The notes: a model not told the origin generated them from the sequence alone. 38,362 bases of DNA from GCA-002731945 sp913047775 (GCA_913047775.1 CAJWUE010000007.1:1-38362), one strand, 5' to 3'; numbered from the stretch's first letter, positions 16,601 to 25,843 are shown. Translations and numbers: made by a program.

Positions 16601-17623
16601 ATGAATCTTCTTCTTCTCGGCGAAAAATGTAACCCTTTACTTCCTGGACTAAAAAAGGGCTTGGAAGAATCTTGGAAGATAAACAAATGGCAACCTTCTG
16701 AAGGTCCAGAAAAACTTTCAGAGCTTATTAAAAGTGCTGACGCTATAGTACCGGCAGGAGATGCTTTGATGTATGGTAACGTTTTTAGTCACTTACCTGA
16801 CGCAAAAAATCTTAAACTTATCCAAATACCTTTTGCTGGTACAGAATGGATTGATAAAAACTTAATACCATCGGGAATAATGATAGCAAATTGTGCAGGA
16901 CATGAAATTCCAATATCTGAATATATTATAGGTACTGTTATTGCTCTTACGTTAGACCTATTAAGAACTGAAACAGGTTTTCGAAATGGTTCATGGGAAA
17001 GAACGGGGACTTTGTCAGATCCCGAAACTATGCATGGTGAAGTTTTTGGAAAAACTCTGGGTATAATAGGTTACGGTTTAATAGGAATAGAAACAGCCAA
17101 AAGAGCAAAATCTCTTGGTATGAAGGTCTACGGTATAAACAGGAAAGCTAAAGCGGATATACCTCAATTCTTAGATTGGCACGGTTCCATAGACGAATTA
17201 AATAAATTACTAAAAGAAAGTGATTATATTGTTCTGGCCTGTGATTTAAACGAAAGCTCACAAAACCTTATAAATAAAGATACACTAAAAGAAATGAAAA
17301 AAACATCTTATCTAATTAATATTTCCAGAGGAAATGTCTGCAACGAAGAAGATCTTTTTAACCATTTGAAAGAAAAAAAAATAGCTGGTGCAGCTATAGA
17401 TACTTGGTGGATTTATCCTTATACAAATAAGGATATTAAAAACCCAAGACCCTCAAAATTTCCTTTCCAAGATCTTAAAAACATTATAATGACACCGCAT
17501 AATTCTGCGCATACAATGGAATCAGATGAAAGAAGAGCTATATCTATAGTTAATAATTTGAAGGATTTCGAAAATGGTATTGAGCCCCCTGGTTTCGTTT
17601 TCTATGGAAATGCAGAACTATAG
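16601..17623 (+). CDS. D-isomer-specific 2-hydroxyacid dehydrogenase, NAD-binding
   Basis: This 340-residue cytoplasmic oxidoreductase interconverts a 2-oxoacid and a D-2-hydroxyacid. The Rossmann motif GYGLIG is at 157-162, preceded by GKTLGII. The catalytic Arg lies in NISRGNVCNEEDL, and the catalytic His in TPHNSAHT. The segment AAIDTWWIYPY replaces the usual ALDVFxxEP, so the acidic catalytic partner region is unusual. It lies 14 bases behind the diiron protein and 18 bases before a small 72-residue gene, likely one operon. The substrate is unknown. Confidence 0.88.
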   Translation: MNLLLLGEKCNPLLPGLKKGLEESWKINKWQPSEGPEKLSELIKSADAIVPAGDALMYGNVFSHLPDAKNLKLIQIPFAGTEWIDKNLIPSGIMIANCAGHEIPISEYIIGTVIALTLDLLRTETGFRNGSWERTGTLSDPETMHGEVFGKTLGIIGYGLIGIETAKRAKSLGMKVYGINRKAKADIPQFLDWHGSIDELNKLLKESDYIVLACDLNESSQNLINKDTLKEMKKTSYLINISRGNVCNEEDLFNHLKEKKIAGAAIDTWWIYPYTNKDIKNPRPSKFPFQDLKNIIMTPHNSAHTMESDERRAISIVNNLKDFENGIEPPGFVFYGNAEL

Positions 17624-17641
17624 TTTAAGAATGAGATTAAA

Positions 17642-17860
17642 ATGAATAAACAAGATAGAAAAACAGATAGAATTACCGTCCTGGCGAAAGAGTTTACCCC
17701 TGCTGCAATGGAGTTTCATAAAAAAAATATGAGTGCTAAGGGTTATCGAATGGAAGGGACAATAGTTCCAAGGAGATTTCAGATTATTGAGGATGTTGAT
17801 GGTGCAAAAGATCTATTCGATGGAGAAGAATATTACGCTGTCACATTCGTAAAAGAATAA
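17642..17860 (+). CDS. Small conserved-looking protein, unknown function
   Basis: This encodes 72 residues, charged and without signal peptide or membrane segment, so probably cytoplasmic. Visible are a helical region KEFTPAAMEFHKKNMSAKGY and a beta-like C-terminus ending in EEYYAVTFVKE. I do not recognise a domain. It starts 18 bases after the 2-hydroxyacid dehydrogenase stop and uses the same strand. Codon use and spacing make it a real gene rather than a chance frame. The pattern could be a small alpha-beta accessory protein. Confidence 0.65.
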   Translation: MNKQDRKTDRITVLAKEFTPAAMEFHKKNMSAKGYRMEGTIVPRRFQIIEDVDGAKDLFDGEEYYAVTFVKE

Positions 17861-17866
17861 CAATGT

Positions 17867-18610
17867 CTACTCCAAATATCTATCTTTGATCAAAGTAATC
17901 GTATCGCCCCCAATTTCCAATTCTTTCAAAACGTATTGTTCGACATTTTCATGTCTCCCTTCTATCTCATTGAAGGCCGCATCAATATAATCGGTTCTTG
18001 CTTCTAGAAGGGGTCGAATAGTATCAGAGGCTATTTCTCTCCAATCGTTAATCTTCGGTCCCTTATAAAAAACATTGGTTAACAAATAATCTTCAATAAT
18101 CAATTCTTTACTCACTCCCAAAATACTTAAAAAAAGCAACGCTCCAAATCCAGTTCTATCTTTACCCGCAAAACAATGGAATACTATTGGAATATCCTTA
18201 TACGCAAGAGTATTTAAAAAAAATTTATAGCGTTCTTTATGTTGATTTACGTAGAGAACATAATGTTCTTTTAACGCATCCGCTAATTCTTGGCTTGTAA
18301 CATTCTCTTTTTCGGCTAACCTTTGTAGATCTTGATTTCCTAGAGTTTTAATTGGAATACGATGCAAACATGGTTCGGAGTCCTCATCAAACATAGAAGG
18401 GAAAATCTTAACCTCCTCATCGCTTCGAAAATCACATACAGTTTTAATCCCTAATGCTTTTACTGTTTCTAAATCTTCGTTGGTAAGGTGTGAAAGGTGA
18501 TCTGATCTAAATATGTAACCCTTTTTAACAATCTTACCATTACTTGTAAGATAACCACCTAAATCTCTAAAATTACTTGCTCCATCAAGTTCTATATATT
18601 TATCATTCAT
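17867..18610 (-). CDS. Tyrosine-phosphatase family protein (Y_phosphatase3)
   Basis: This 247-residue phosphatase has the active-site signature HCFAGKDRTG, in which Cys146 is the nucleophile and Arg152 binds phosphate (CX5R). It has the family N-terminus NFRDLGGY (13-20) and FRSDHLS (34-40). A second conserved block is TVCDFRSDEEV. I chose ATG 18610. The longer frame beginning at 18658 would read through the 3' half of the adjacent tRNA gene and is artificial. Family members dephosphorylate phosphotyrosine or phosphoinositides; the substrate here is unknown. It lies 15 bases after the tRNA on the same strand and may be carried on its transcript. Confidence 0.88.
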   Translation of the reverse strand: MNDKYIELDGASNFRDLGGYLTSNGKIVKKGYIFRSDHLSHLTNEDLETVKALGIKTVCDFRSDEEVKIFPSMFDEDSEPCLHRIPIKTLGNQDLQRLAEKENVTSQELADALKEHYVLYVNQHKERYKFFLNTLAYKDIPIVFHCFAGKDRTGFGALLFLSILGVSKELIIEDYLLTNVFYKGPKINDWREIASDTIRPLLEARTDYIDAAFNEIEGRHENVEQYVLKELEIGGDTITLIKDRYLE

Positions 18611-18625
18611 TCCATTTTTCCTTGA

Positions 18626-18702
18626 TGGTAGCGGGGGAGGGATTTGAACCCCCGACACGCGGATTATGATTCCGCCGCTCTAACCAACTGAGCTACCCCG
18701 CC
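18626..18702 (-). tRNA. tRNA-Met (anticodon CAT)
   Basis: A 77-base cloverleaf on the minus strand, with encoded CCA. Acceptor GGCGGGG pairs with CCCCGCT (one G-U pair), U8, D stem GCTC/GAGC, anticodon stem GCGGA/TCCGC around loop ATCATAA, T stem GGGGG/CCCTC (one G-U) around TTCAAAT. The anticodon CAT fits elongator Met. An initiator tRNA is unlikely because the G-rich GGG/CCC anticodon stem and mismatched first base pair are missing; Ile2 with lysidine cannot be fully excluded. Confidence 0.93.
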
Positions 18703-18717
18703 ATCGCTTTATCTTTC

Positions 18718-18745
18718 ATTAATCCTTAGGGGTTATAAATGTCAA
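18718..18745 (-). promoter_or_regulatory. Candidate promoter of the tRNA gene
   Basis: On the minus strand a perfect TTGACA (18740-18745) is followed after 16 bases by ATTAAT (18718-18723, four of six consensus bases). Transcription would start near 18711, about 9 bases before the tRNA 5' end at 18702. It lies in the gap after the mnmA stop and could also serve the phosphatase gene downstream. Confidence 0.5.
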
Positions 18746-18752
18746 CACAACA

Positions 18753-19877
18753 TTAAGAAGTTATCCATCCTCCCCCAAGAACACGGGTTGAATTCTTAAA
18801 ATCATAAAAAACACATGCTTGCCCTGGTGAAACTCCTTCAACATGATCATCAAAACTAACATGTACTTTGCCATGCTTAAAACAAAGTCTTGCTGGTTCC
18901 GGTTCTTGTGTTGAACGTATCTTCGCTTTAATCTTTATTTCTTTAATTGAATTATTTCCTAATTTTTCATCCCCAATCCAGTTCATATCTCGTATCTGGA
19001 TGTTTCTTTTCTTTATATCTTCTTTAGACCCAACCACTACATTTTGATTTTCTGCGTCAATCTTCACTACATATAGCGGATCACTTGAAGAGATGCCTAA
19101 TCCCCTCCTCTGCCCTACGGTAAAATTAACTATACCTTCATGATTACCTAGAACATTTCCACTAGTATCTAATAATAACCCTGGTTTTAGGCTACCCGGA
19201 TTAATCTTTTTAAGAACCTCAGAATATTTCCCATTTGGCACAAAACAAATGTCTTGGCTATCCGGTTTATCAGAGACTGTAAGACCAATTTCTCTTGCAA
19301 TCTCTCTTATTTCATCTTTTTTAAAAGACCCAAGAGGAAAACGTAAAAAATCAAGTTGTTCTTTGGTAGTTTTGAACAAAAAATAACTTTGATCTTTTTC
19401 AATATCTTTTGCCCTAAACATTTGTCTTCCATTCTTACCTTCATTGGTGAGAATGTAGTGACCTGTTACTAAGGCATCGGCCCCTAGATCTTTAGCTGTT
19501 TTGTATAGATCATCGAATTTCACTTTTTCATTACACAATACACAGGGAATAGGAGTTTCGCCGATCATATAGGAATTAGCAAAATCATCTATAACCTTTC
19601 TTTTAAATAAGTCTTGATAATCAAGAACATAGTGTGGGATGCCAAGATCAGAAGCTACCTCTCTGGCATCGTAAATATCTTGTCCAGAACAACAACTTCC
19701 TTTTTTATTAACCGCAGCACCATGATTGTATAATTGAAGCGTTATTCCAATAACGGAATAACCTGAAGCTTTGACTAAAGCAGCCGAGGTAGATGAGTCC
19801 ACTCCTCCAGACATTGCAACCACTACCTTTGACTTTTCAGGTCCTTTAGGTAAATCAAGATTAATTTTAGGTATCAT
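18753..19877 (-). CDS. mnmA: tRNA-specific 2-thiouridylase MnmA
   Basis: This 374-residue enzyme thiolates U34 of tRNA-Lys, Glu and Gln. It has the PP-loop AMSGGVDSS (21-29), the catalytic Cys112 in IPCVLCN and the second catalytic cysteine in DSQDICFVPNG, with FTVGQRRGLGI in the central domain and a C-terminal beta-barrel ending in RVLGGGWI. I chose ATG 19877, preceded by AGGA, because the longer frame (to 19949) only adds a lysine-rich stretch unlike the family. It is encoded just upstream of a tRNA gene on the same strand, probably in a separate transcription unit. Confidence 0.95.
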   Translation of the reverse strand: MIPKINLDLPKGPEKSKVVVAMSGGVDSSTSAALVKASGYSVIGITLQLYNHGAAVNKKGSCCSGQDIYDAREVASDLGIPHYVLDYQDLFKRKVIDDFANSYMIGETPIPCVLCNEKVKFDDLYKTAKDLGADALVTGHYILTNEGKNGRQMFRAKDIEKDQSYFLFKTTKEQLDFLRFPLGSFKKDEIREIAREIGLTVSDKPDSQDICFVPNGKYSEVLKKINPGSLKPGLLLDTSGNVLGNHEGIVNFTVGQRRGLGISSSDPLYVVKIDAENQNVVVGSKEDIKKRNIQIRDMNWIGDEKLGNNSIKEIKIKAKIRSTQEPEPARLCFKHGKVHVSFDDHVEGVSPGQACVFYDFKNSTRVLGGGWITS

Positions 19878-19996
19878 TCCATTCCTGTTATTTTTTTCCT
19901 TATAGAACAATATAGTCTTATCTTTCAATCTATATATGAAAAAGAGCAAAAGTTTATTTTATGTTAAACCGCCTTTAAAATTGATACTATCTTTTT

Positions 19997-20788
19997 ATGT
20001 CTGAAAAAGATCCAATTATTAAAGACCTTGTTTCCCTTGTACACAAGGCTGGAAAAGAAGTTATGAACATATATGAAGGAGAGATTCATACTCAACTTAA
20101 AGAAGATAGCTCTCCCTTAACCCAAGCTGACATCAAGGCCGATAATATAATATTAGCGGGTCTTTATGAGGATTACCCACAAATTCCTACCATATCTGAA
20201 GAGTCTTATAAAATAGGAAAAATTCCTAATCTTGAAGACTCTTTTTTCTTGGTTGATCCAATAGATGGAACTAATGAATTCATAAATAAAAACGATGAAT
20301 TCACAATAAACATTGCTTTCATAAAAAATAAAATAACCAAAGCAGGAGTGATTTATGCTCCCGCAAAGAAGAAGATGTATTTTTCAGGTTTAGAAAATAA
20401 AGCTTATGAAATTGAATTTAGTCATGACGTTGAAGAAGTTCCCTTTCAAAATAAAAGGCAAATATCCGTTAATCCCATATCTGAAAACCCTTTAACAGTT
20501 ACCATAAGCCGGTCACATAGTAATGAAAAGACAGAAGAATTTCTAAAAAATTATAACATCAAGAATACAATAATAACGGGATCCTCTATAAAATTTTGTC
20601 TCATTGCTTCTGGTATAGCGGAATTATATCCACGTTTGGGCCCAACACATGAATGGGATGTTGCAGCAGGTCACGCTATACTTAAGGCTGCAGGTGGAAA
20701 TGTTAGAATAATGGATAAATCAGAGCTTCAATATGGAAAAGAAGAAGAAAATTTTTTAAACCCAGATTTTATTGCAACGAATTTTTAA
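19997..20788 (+). CDS. cysQ: 3'(2'),5'-bisphosphate nucleotidase / inositol monophosphatase family (CysQ-like)
   Basis: This 263-residue Mg-dependent, lithium-sensitive-type phosphatase has metal ligands in SEES (67-70), DPIDGTNEF (87-95) and EWDVAAGHAIL (about 217-227). The extended GTNEFINKNDEFTINIAF after the second motif is typical of CysQ, which removes the 3' phosphate from PAP formed in sulfate assimilation; related inositol monophosphatases cannot be excluded. No sulfur assimilation genes lie next to it. It is divergent from mnmA and starts 39 bases before the first PQQ dehydrogenase. Confidence 0.85.
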   Translation: MSEKDPIIKDLVSLVHKAGKEVMNIYEGEIHTQLKEDSSPLTQADIKADNIILAGLYEDYPQIPTISEESYKIGKIPNLEDSFFLVDPIDGTNEFINKNDEFTINIAFIKNKITKAGVIYAPAKKKMYFSGLENKAYEIEFSHDVEEVPFQNKRQISVNPISENPLTVTISRSHSNEKTEEFLKNYNIKNTIITGSSIKFCLIASGIAELYPRLGPTHEWDVAAGHAILKAAGGNVRIMDKSELQYGKEEENFLNPDFIATNF

Positions 20789-20827
20789 CTCATATAGTAT
20801 CTTCATACTTCCACAAGGAGAATTTAA

Positions 20828-23047
20828 TTGAGACTTCGTAACTACTTTCTAATCTTTATAGTAATAATAATAGGAATCTTTATTTCTCAAAATATTACTA
20901 ATAAAAAAACAGAAAACAACGTTGATAGCTCGATTTCAAATACACCAATAATAGAAAATACACCTGAAACTTTAAAAGAGCCTGAATTTGCTTATATAAC
21001 ACAAGAAAGGATCATAAATGCCGATAATGAACCGGGCAATTGGTTATCGTATGGTCGAAATTATGAAGAGCAGAGATTTTCTCCTTTAACACAAATCAAT
21101 AAAAATAATATTAATGATCTTGAGCTAGAGTGGTCTTTCGATATGAATAGCACAAGAGCCCTCGAATCAACCCCCATTGTTGAAGATGGAATAATGTTTC
21201 TTACTAGTGAATGGAGTATCGTATATGCAATAGATGCGAGAACCGGAAGTGAAATATGGGTTTATGATCCAGAAGTTCCTAAAGATTGGGGAAGAAAAGC
21301 TTGTTGTGATGTTGTCAATAGGGGGGCCGCAGTCTGGAAGGGTTTTGTATTTTTTGCAACTCTTGATGGAAGATTAGTAAAGCTAAATGCAAAAAATGGT
21401 GAAGTAATATGGGAAATCGATACACTTATTGATAGGTCTAGAGATTATACTATAACGGGCGCACCTAGAATAGCTAACAATAAAGTGTTTATTGGTAATG
21501 GTGGTGCAGAATATGGTGTTCGGGGTTATGTATCCGCCTTTGATACGGACAGTGGTAATTTAATTTGGAGATTTTACACTGTACCAGGTGACCCTTCTCT
21601 CCCATTTGAACACCCAGAAATGGAATTAGCTGCAAAAACTTGGAAAGGTGGTGAGTGGTGGAAAATTGGTGGAGGTGGAACGGTCTGGAATTCTATAGTG
21701 TATGATCCAGATTTTAATCATCTTTATGTAGGTGTCGGAAATGGATCCCCTTGGACAAGAGTAATCAGATCCCCTGGCGGAGGAGATAATCTTTTTTTAT
21801 CTTCGATTGTTGCCCTTGATGCTGATACAGGTGAAATGAAATGGTACTACCAGACTACACCAGGTGATAATTGGGATTACACTGCTGTTCAAGACATCAT
21901 GCTCGCAGATATGGAAGTAGATGGCATTGGAAGAAAAGTACTAATGCAAGCACCTAAGAATGGTTTCTTTTATGTAATAGACAGAAAAGACGGTGAATTA
22001 TTGAGAGCTCATAACTATGTGACAGTGAATTGGGCTTCTCATGTTGATATGGATACTGGAAGACCAGTTGAAAATCTTGAAAAAGACTATCTTAAAGAAA
22101 AACAATGGATAGTACCCGGAGCATTAGGTGGTCATAACTGGCAATCTATGGCTTATGATGCAAATCTCGGTTTAGTTTTTATACCTGCTCTTGAAGCTCC
22201 TGTTATTTATAAGATGTCAGAAGAATGGGAAAAAACAGGAATACTAAAATTTAAGCCTAATACATGGAATCTAGGAATAGAGTTAGCAAAATATATTGAA
22301 ATCGCATTAGATACACCTGATGCACCTGCTCCTCATGGTTTTTTAAAAGCATTTGATCCCTTAACCGGTAAAACTAAATGGGTTATAGATCACCCGAATC
22401 ATTGGAATGGCGGAGTTTTAGCAACTAAGGCTGGCATTATCTTTCAGGGTAATGGCATGGGAACTTTTGATTCCTATGACTCAGAAACTGGGCAACTATT
22501 ATGGTCTAAGAATATTCAAACAAGTATAATTGCTCCGCCTATTACCTTTGAAGTAGACGGAGAACAATATGTTACAATCTTAGCAGGAACTGGTGGAGGA
22601 AATTCTCATGGAGGCGATTCATTAGGTCTTTCTACCGATTATATGGCGTCACTTCATTACGGAAATTACGGAAGATTGTTAGCGTTTAAATTAGGGGGAA
22701 AAGCTAAATTACCTAAACTGGATTTAATTGACCGGACTATTCCTAAACAACCAACTATAGTTTCTTCCGAGTACAATATCCAAAGAGGAACGGAGCTATA
22801 CGGTCAATATTGCGCCGTCTGTCATGGTTCAGCGGTTAGGGCTGGATCACACATTCCAGATTTAAGATTGATGAGTCAGCAAAGTCATGAACTTTTCAAG
22901 GATATTGTCTATGGTGGAATATTGAAAGAAAACGGGATGTCTTCTTTTTCTGATGTTTTATCGCAAAAAGATGTAGAAAGTATTTACCACTATATTATAG
23001 ATGTCGCATCAACTGACAGAGAAATTCAAAAAGGGTCAGGCGAGTAA
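20828..23047 (+). CDS. PQQ-dependent quinohemoprotein alcohol dehydrogenase, copy 1
   Basis: This 739-residue periplasmic dehydrogenase oxidises alcohols or aldehydes with PQQ and passes electrons to its own heme. The order is an N-terminal hydrophobic segment (about 4-20, signal or anchor), an eight-bladed PQQ propeller with tryptophan-docking repeats such as GKTKWVID, then a cytochrome c domain. The vicinal disulfide is CC (159-160), the catalytic Asp is Asp350 in NWDYT, and the heme site is CAVCH (662-666) with a probable axial Met in ENGMSSF. Thr352 stands where lanthanide-dependent enzymes have an extra Asp, so calcium is expected. It starts at TTG 20828, seven bases after AAGGAG. No PQQ synthesis genes are in the window. 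Confidence 0.93.
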   Translation: MRLRNYFLIFIVIIIGIFISQNITNKKTENNVDSSISNTPIIENTPETLKEPEFAYITQERIINADNEPGNWLSYGRNYEEQRFSPLTQINKNNINDLELEWSFDMNSTRALESTPIVEDGIMFLTSEWSIVYAIDARTGSEIWVYDPEVPKDWGRKACCDVVNRGAAVWKGFVFFATLDGRLVKLNAKNGEVIWEIDTLIDRSRDYTITGAPRIANNKVFIGNGGAEYGVRGYVSAFDTDSGNLIWRFYTVPGDPSLPFEHPEMELAAKTWKGGEWWKIGGGGTVWNSIVYDPDFNHLYVGVGNGSPWTRVIRSPGGGDNLFLSSIVALDADTGEMKWYYQTTPGDNWDYTAVQDIMLADMEVDGIGRKVLMQAPKNGFFYVIDRKDGELLRAHNYVTVNWASHVDMDTGRPVENLEKDYLKEKQWIVPGALGGHNWQSMAYDANLGLVFIPALEAPVIYKMSEEWEKTGILKFKPNTWNLGIELAKYIEIALDTPDAPAPHGFLKAFDPLTGKTKWVIDHPNHWNGGVLATKAGIIFQGNGMGTFDSYDSETGQLLWSKNIQTSIIAPPITFEVDGEQYVTILAGTGGGNSHGGDSLGLSTDYMASLHYGNYGRLLAFKLGGKAKLPKLDLIDRTIPKQPTIVSSEYNIQRGTELYGQYCAVCHGSAVRAGSHIPDLRLMSQQSHELFKDIVYGGILKENGMSSFSDVLSQKDVESIYHYIIDVASTDREIQKGSGE

Positions 23048-23059
23048 TTGGGATAAAAA

Positions 23060-25282
23060 ATGAAACATCCCAGTCTTGGAAGAAGCTCAGCTACATTTAT
23101 AAATATCGTTTTAATTCTCTCTCTTATAATTCTTGTGAGTTACAAAACCTCAATAATAACCAATCCTAAAATCATAAAAGAAATATCTGTACCTGAACAA
23201 AAGTATAAAGAAAAACTAAACCCTGTAGGAAATATTGACACTAATAGAATTAAAAATGCTGATAATGAACCCGGCAATTGGCTTTCTCACGGAAGAAATT
23301 ATGAAGAACAACGGTATTCTTATTTAGATCAAATTAATCAAGAAACCGTTAAAAATTTAGAGCTTGAATGGTCTTTAGATATGGGGACCACTCGTGGACT
23401 AGAGGCCACTCCAATAATTGATAACGGTATCATGTTTGTAACTAGCACTTGGAGCGTTGTTCATGCTGTAGATGCTCGCACCGGAAAAGAATTGTGGGTT
23501 TATGATCCCGAAGTACCTAGAAGTTGGTCAAGAAAGGTTTGTTGCGATGTAGTAAATAGAGGTGCTGCAGTATGGAAGGGTAAAGTTTACTTTGGGACTC
23601 TTGATGGACGATTGATTAGTTTAAATGCTGAAACTGGTTCAATAATCTGGGAAATTGATACACTTATTGATGCCTCAAAAGACTACTCCATTACAGGAGC
23701 ACCAAGAGTAGCAAACAATAAGGTCTATATAGGTAATGGTGGAGCGGATATGGGTGGAGTACGAGGTTATGTTTCAGCATTTGACACAGAGACAGGTAAA
23801 CTGATCTGGCGATTTTTTACTGTTCCAGGAGATCCTTCTCTTCCATTTGAACATCCAGAATTAGAAAAAGCTGCGAAAACCTGGAACGGTAAATGGTGGT
23901 CAATGGGAGGAGGGGGAACTGTCTGGAATTCTATCGTTTATGACCCCGAATATAATCAGATATATATTGGCACAGGAAATGGATCACCTTGGAATCAACA
24001 GATTCGTTCACCTGGTGGTGGTGATAATTTATTTCTCTCATCAATAATAGCGCTTGATGCAGATTCCGGAAGAATGAATTGGTACTACCAAACAACTCCA
24101 GAGGAGAAATGGGACTATACAGCCACACAAGATATCATGCTCAGTGAAATGGTGATAGACGGAAGAAGCAGAAAAGTTCTTATGCAGGCGCCAAAAAATG
24201 GTTTCTTTTATGTCCTTGATCGCGGAACAGGAGAATTGTTAAGAGCAAATAATTACGTTTATACAAATTGGGCAACACATGTTGATATGGAAACGGGTAG
24301 ACCCGTCCTTAATCCTAATAAAAATTATTACGAAAAGGCGGTATGGATTGTTCCTGGCACATATGGTGGGCATGGATGGCAGGCAATGTCCTATGATCCC
24401 AAACAAAATCTAGTCTTTATCCCAACGATGGAAATACCGGCAATACACAGAGTCAAAAAAAGTTTTACCAAAACAGGATTGTACAAAATGCTACCTGAAA
24501 CAGTGAATACGGGAACTGAATTTAATTTATTCGATACAGTACCAGACATGGTTGAAGGTGAAGCTATGCCTCCCATTACAGGAGAATTAAAGGCATTTGA
24601 TCCTATATCAGGGGAAACGAAATGGTCAGTTAAGCATCAACAATTTTGGAATGGAGGACCCCTGACAACAGCCGGAGGATTGGTATTTCAGGGTAATGGT
24701 TCTGGGTATTTGGAGGCTTATAATGTAGAAAGTGGTGAGGTTGTTTGGTCAAAAAATGTCAAGATTGGAATTATGGCTCCCCCTGTGACCTATCTTGTTA
24801 ACGGTGAACAATATATATCAGTTCTTGCAGGTGATGGTGGAGCAAGCAATTTCATAGGAGATAATTTTGGAGAGTGGGAAGGAAAATTAGCTGCTATTAA
24901 ATATGGTAATGATGGAAGATTACTGACCTTCAAGTTAAATGGAAAATCTGAAATAGAATATATACCTGAAAAAAAAATAATTATACCTGAACAACCAATA
25001 ATTAATGCAAGTATGGAAGATGTAAGAGCAGGAGAAGATATTTATGCTAATTATTGCGCCATTTGTCATGGAACAGGTGTACACGGAAAAACAATATCTG
25101 ATTTGAGGTTAATGAGTCATGATACACACAAACTATTTAACGAAATAGTTCTTTATGGATTATTCGAGGAAAACGGTATGAAAGGATTCTCAGACATACT
25201 CACAGAAAAAAACGCTTTTCAAGTTTATTCTTTTATTGTCGATATTGCGACAAAAGAAAGATTAGCTCAACTAAATCAATAA
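23060..25282 (+). CDS. PQQ-dependent quinohemoprotein alcohol dehydrogenase, copy 2
   Basis: This 740-residue paralogue of the preceding enzyme starts 12 bases after it, so the two form an operon. The layout is the same: an N-terminal hydrophobic segment (about 12-28), a PQQ propeller, then a cytochrome c domain. Key residues are Cys161-Cys162 (vicinal disulfide), Asp352 in KWDYT, and CAICH (666-670) with a Met in ENGMKGF. Thr354 again argues against lanthanide use. The two copies agree over most of the propeller but differ in their N-termini, in the 450-500 region near the substrate entrance and in the linker to the heme domain, which suggests different substrates or a functional pair. Confidence 0.93.
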   Translation: MKHPSLGRSSATFINIVLILSLIILVSYKTSIITNPKIIKEISVPEQKYKEKLNPVGNIDTNRIKNADNEPGNWLSHGRNYEEQRYSYLDQINQETVKNLELEWSLDMGTTRGLEATPIIDNGIMFVTSTWSVVHAVDARTGKELWVYDPEVPRSWSRKVCCDVVNRGAAVWKGKVYFGTLDGRLISLNAETGSIIWEIDTLIDASKDYSITGAPRVANNKVYIGNGGADMGGVRGYVSAFDTETGKLIWRFFTVPGDPSLPFEHPELEKAAKTWNGKWWSMGGGGTVWNSIVYDPEYNQIYIGTGNGSPWNQQIRSPGGGDNLFLSSIIALDADSGRMNWYYQTTPEEKWDYTATQDIMLSEMVIDGRSRKVLMQAPKNGFFYVLDRGTGELLRANNYVYTNWATHVDMETGRPVLNPNKNYYEKAVWIVPGTYGGHGWQAMSYDPKQNLVFIPTMEIPAIHRVKKSFTKTGLYKMLPETVNTGTEFNLFDTVPDMVEGEAMPPITGELKAFDPISGETKWSVKHQQFWNGGPLTTAGGLVFQGNGSGYLEAYNVESGEVVWSKNVKIGIMAPPVTYLVNGEQYISVLAGDGGASNFIGDNFGEWEGKLAAIKYGNDGRLLTFKLNGKSEIEYIPEKKIIIPEQPIINASMEDVRAGEDIYANYCAICHGTGVHGKTISDLRLMSHDTHKLFNEIVLYGLFEENGMKGFSDILTEKNAFQVYSFIVDIATKERLAQLNQ

Positions 25283-25285
25283 TTT

Positions 25286-25843
25286 TTACTTAGGAGGTAG
25301 ACTGGGTTTAGCTATTTCATTAAATTCTAATTCTATATCACCTGAAAGGGAATTATAGATATCAAAATTCTTATCCATTTGAGGAATTTCTTCGCCTTCA
25401 TAAGGTTTAAGTTCGAGATAAGAAAAACGAGCGGATATTGGTGTACCTTTCTTTACTTTTTCCATAGCATCTTCTAATTTTTCGTTAATAAGTGAATCAT
25501 AAGGTATTTGCAATAATCTTGGTTCTGAAAGGATTAAACCTTGTTCACTAATCATTTGAACAAGAATATAAATTTTTCCTTCGCTATTAGTGATCTTATT
25601 GGGATCTTCAGTTTTATGCCATAATAGTTGGAACGATTTATTATTTTTTAATATATCATCGTTTTTGTATGGTCTTCCCTGCAAATCCTGAATGGCTTCA
25701 TAGAATATAATAAAAAATAACAAAGAACCTAGAACGAAGAACATCTTGAGAGTAACGGAAAATCTAGTAAAAAAATTCAAGCTTAATAACAGCGCAAATA
25801 TTGCGGCATAAGAAATTCCTAAAATTACTGGGGTTGATAACAT
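25286..25843 (-). CDS. Membrane protein of unknown function, third gene of ExbB/ExbD-like cassette
   Basis: This 185-residue protein has two hydrophobic segments near the N-terminus (about 5-24 and 31-50), followed by a soluble part rich in charged residues. The soluble part contains GKIYILVQMISEQGLILSEP and PISARFSYLELKPYEGEEIP. I recognise no family. Its ATG shares one base with the stop of the ExbD-like gene (TAATG), so it is translated with it. It is likely part of, or regulates, the complex formed by the two upstream genes. The convergent PQQ gene ends 3 bases away. Confidence 0.7.
   Translation of the reverse strand: MLSTPVILGISYAAIFALLLSLNFFTRFSVTLKMFFVLGSLLFFIIFYEAIQDLQGRPYKNDDILKNNKSFQLLWHKTEDPNKITNSEGKIYILVQMISEQGLILSEPRLLQIPYDSLINEKLEDAMEKVKKGTPISARFSYLELKPYEGEEIPQMDKNFDIYNSLSGDIELEFNEIAKPSLPPK

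Noticed and set aside
18611..18658. Extension of the phosphatase gene to an ATG at 18658 (N-terminus MSGVQIPPPLPSRKNG)
   Set aside because: These codons are the 3' half of the tRNA gene read in frame; the family N-terminus begins at ATG 18610.
20828..25282. Lanthanide-dependent (XoxF-type) identity of the PQQ enzymes
   Set aside because: The diagnostic Asp two residues after the catalytic Asp is Thr in both, and both carry a fused cytochrome c domain.
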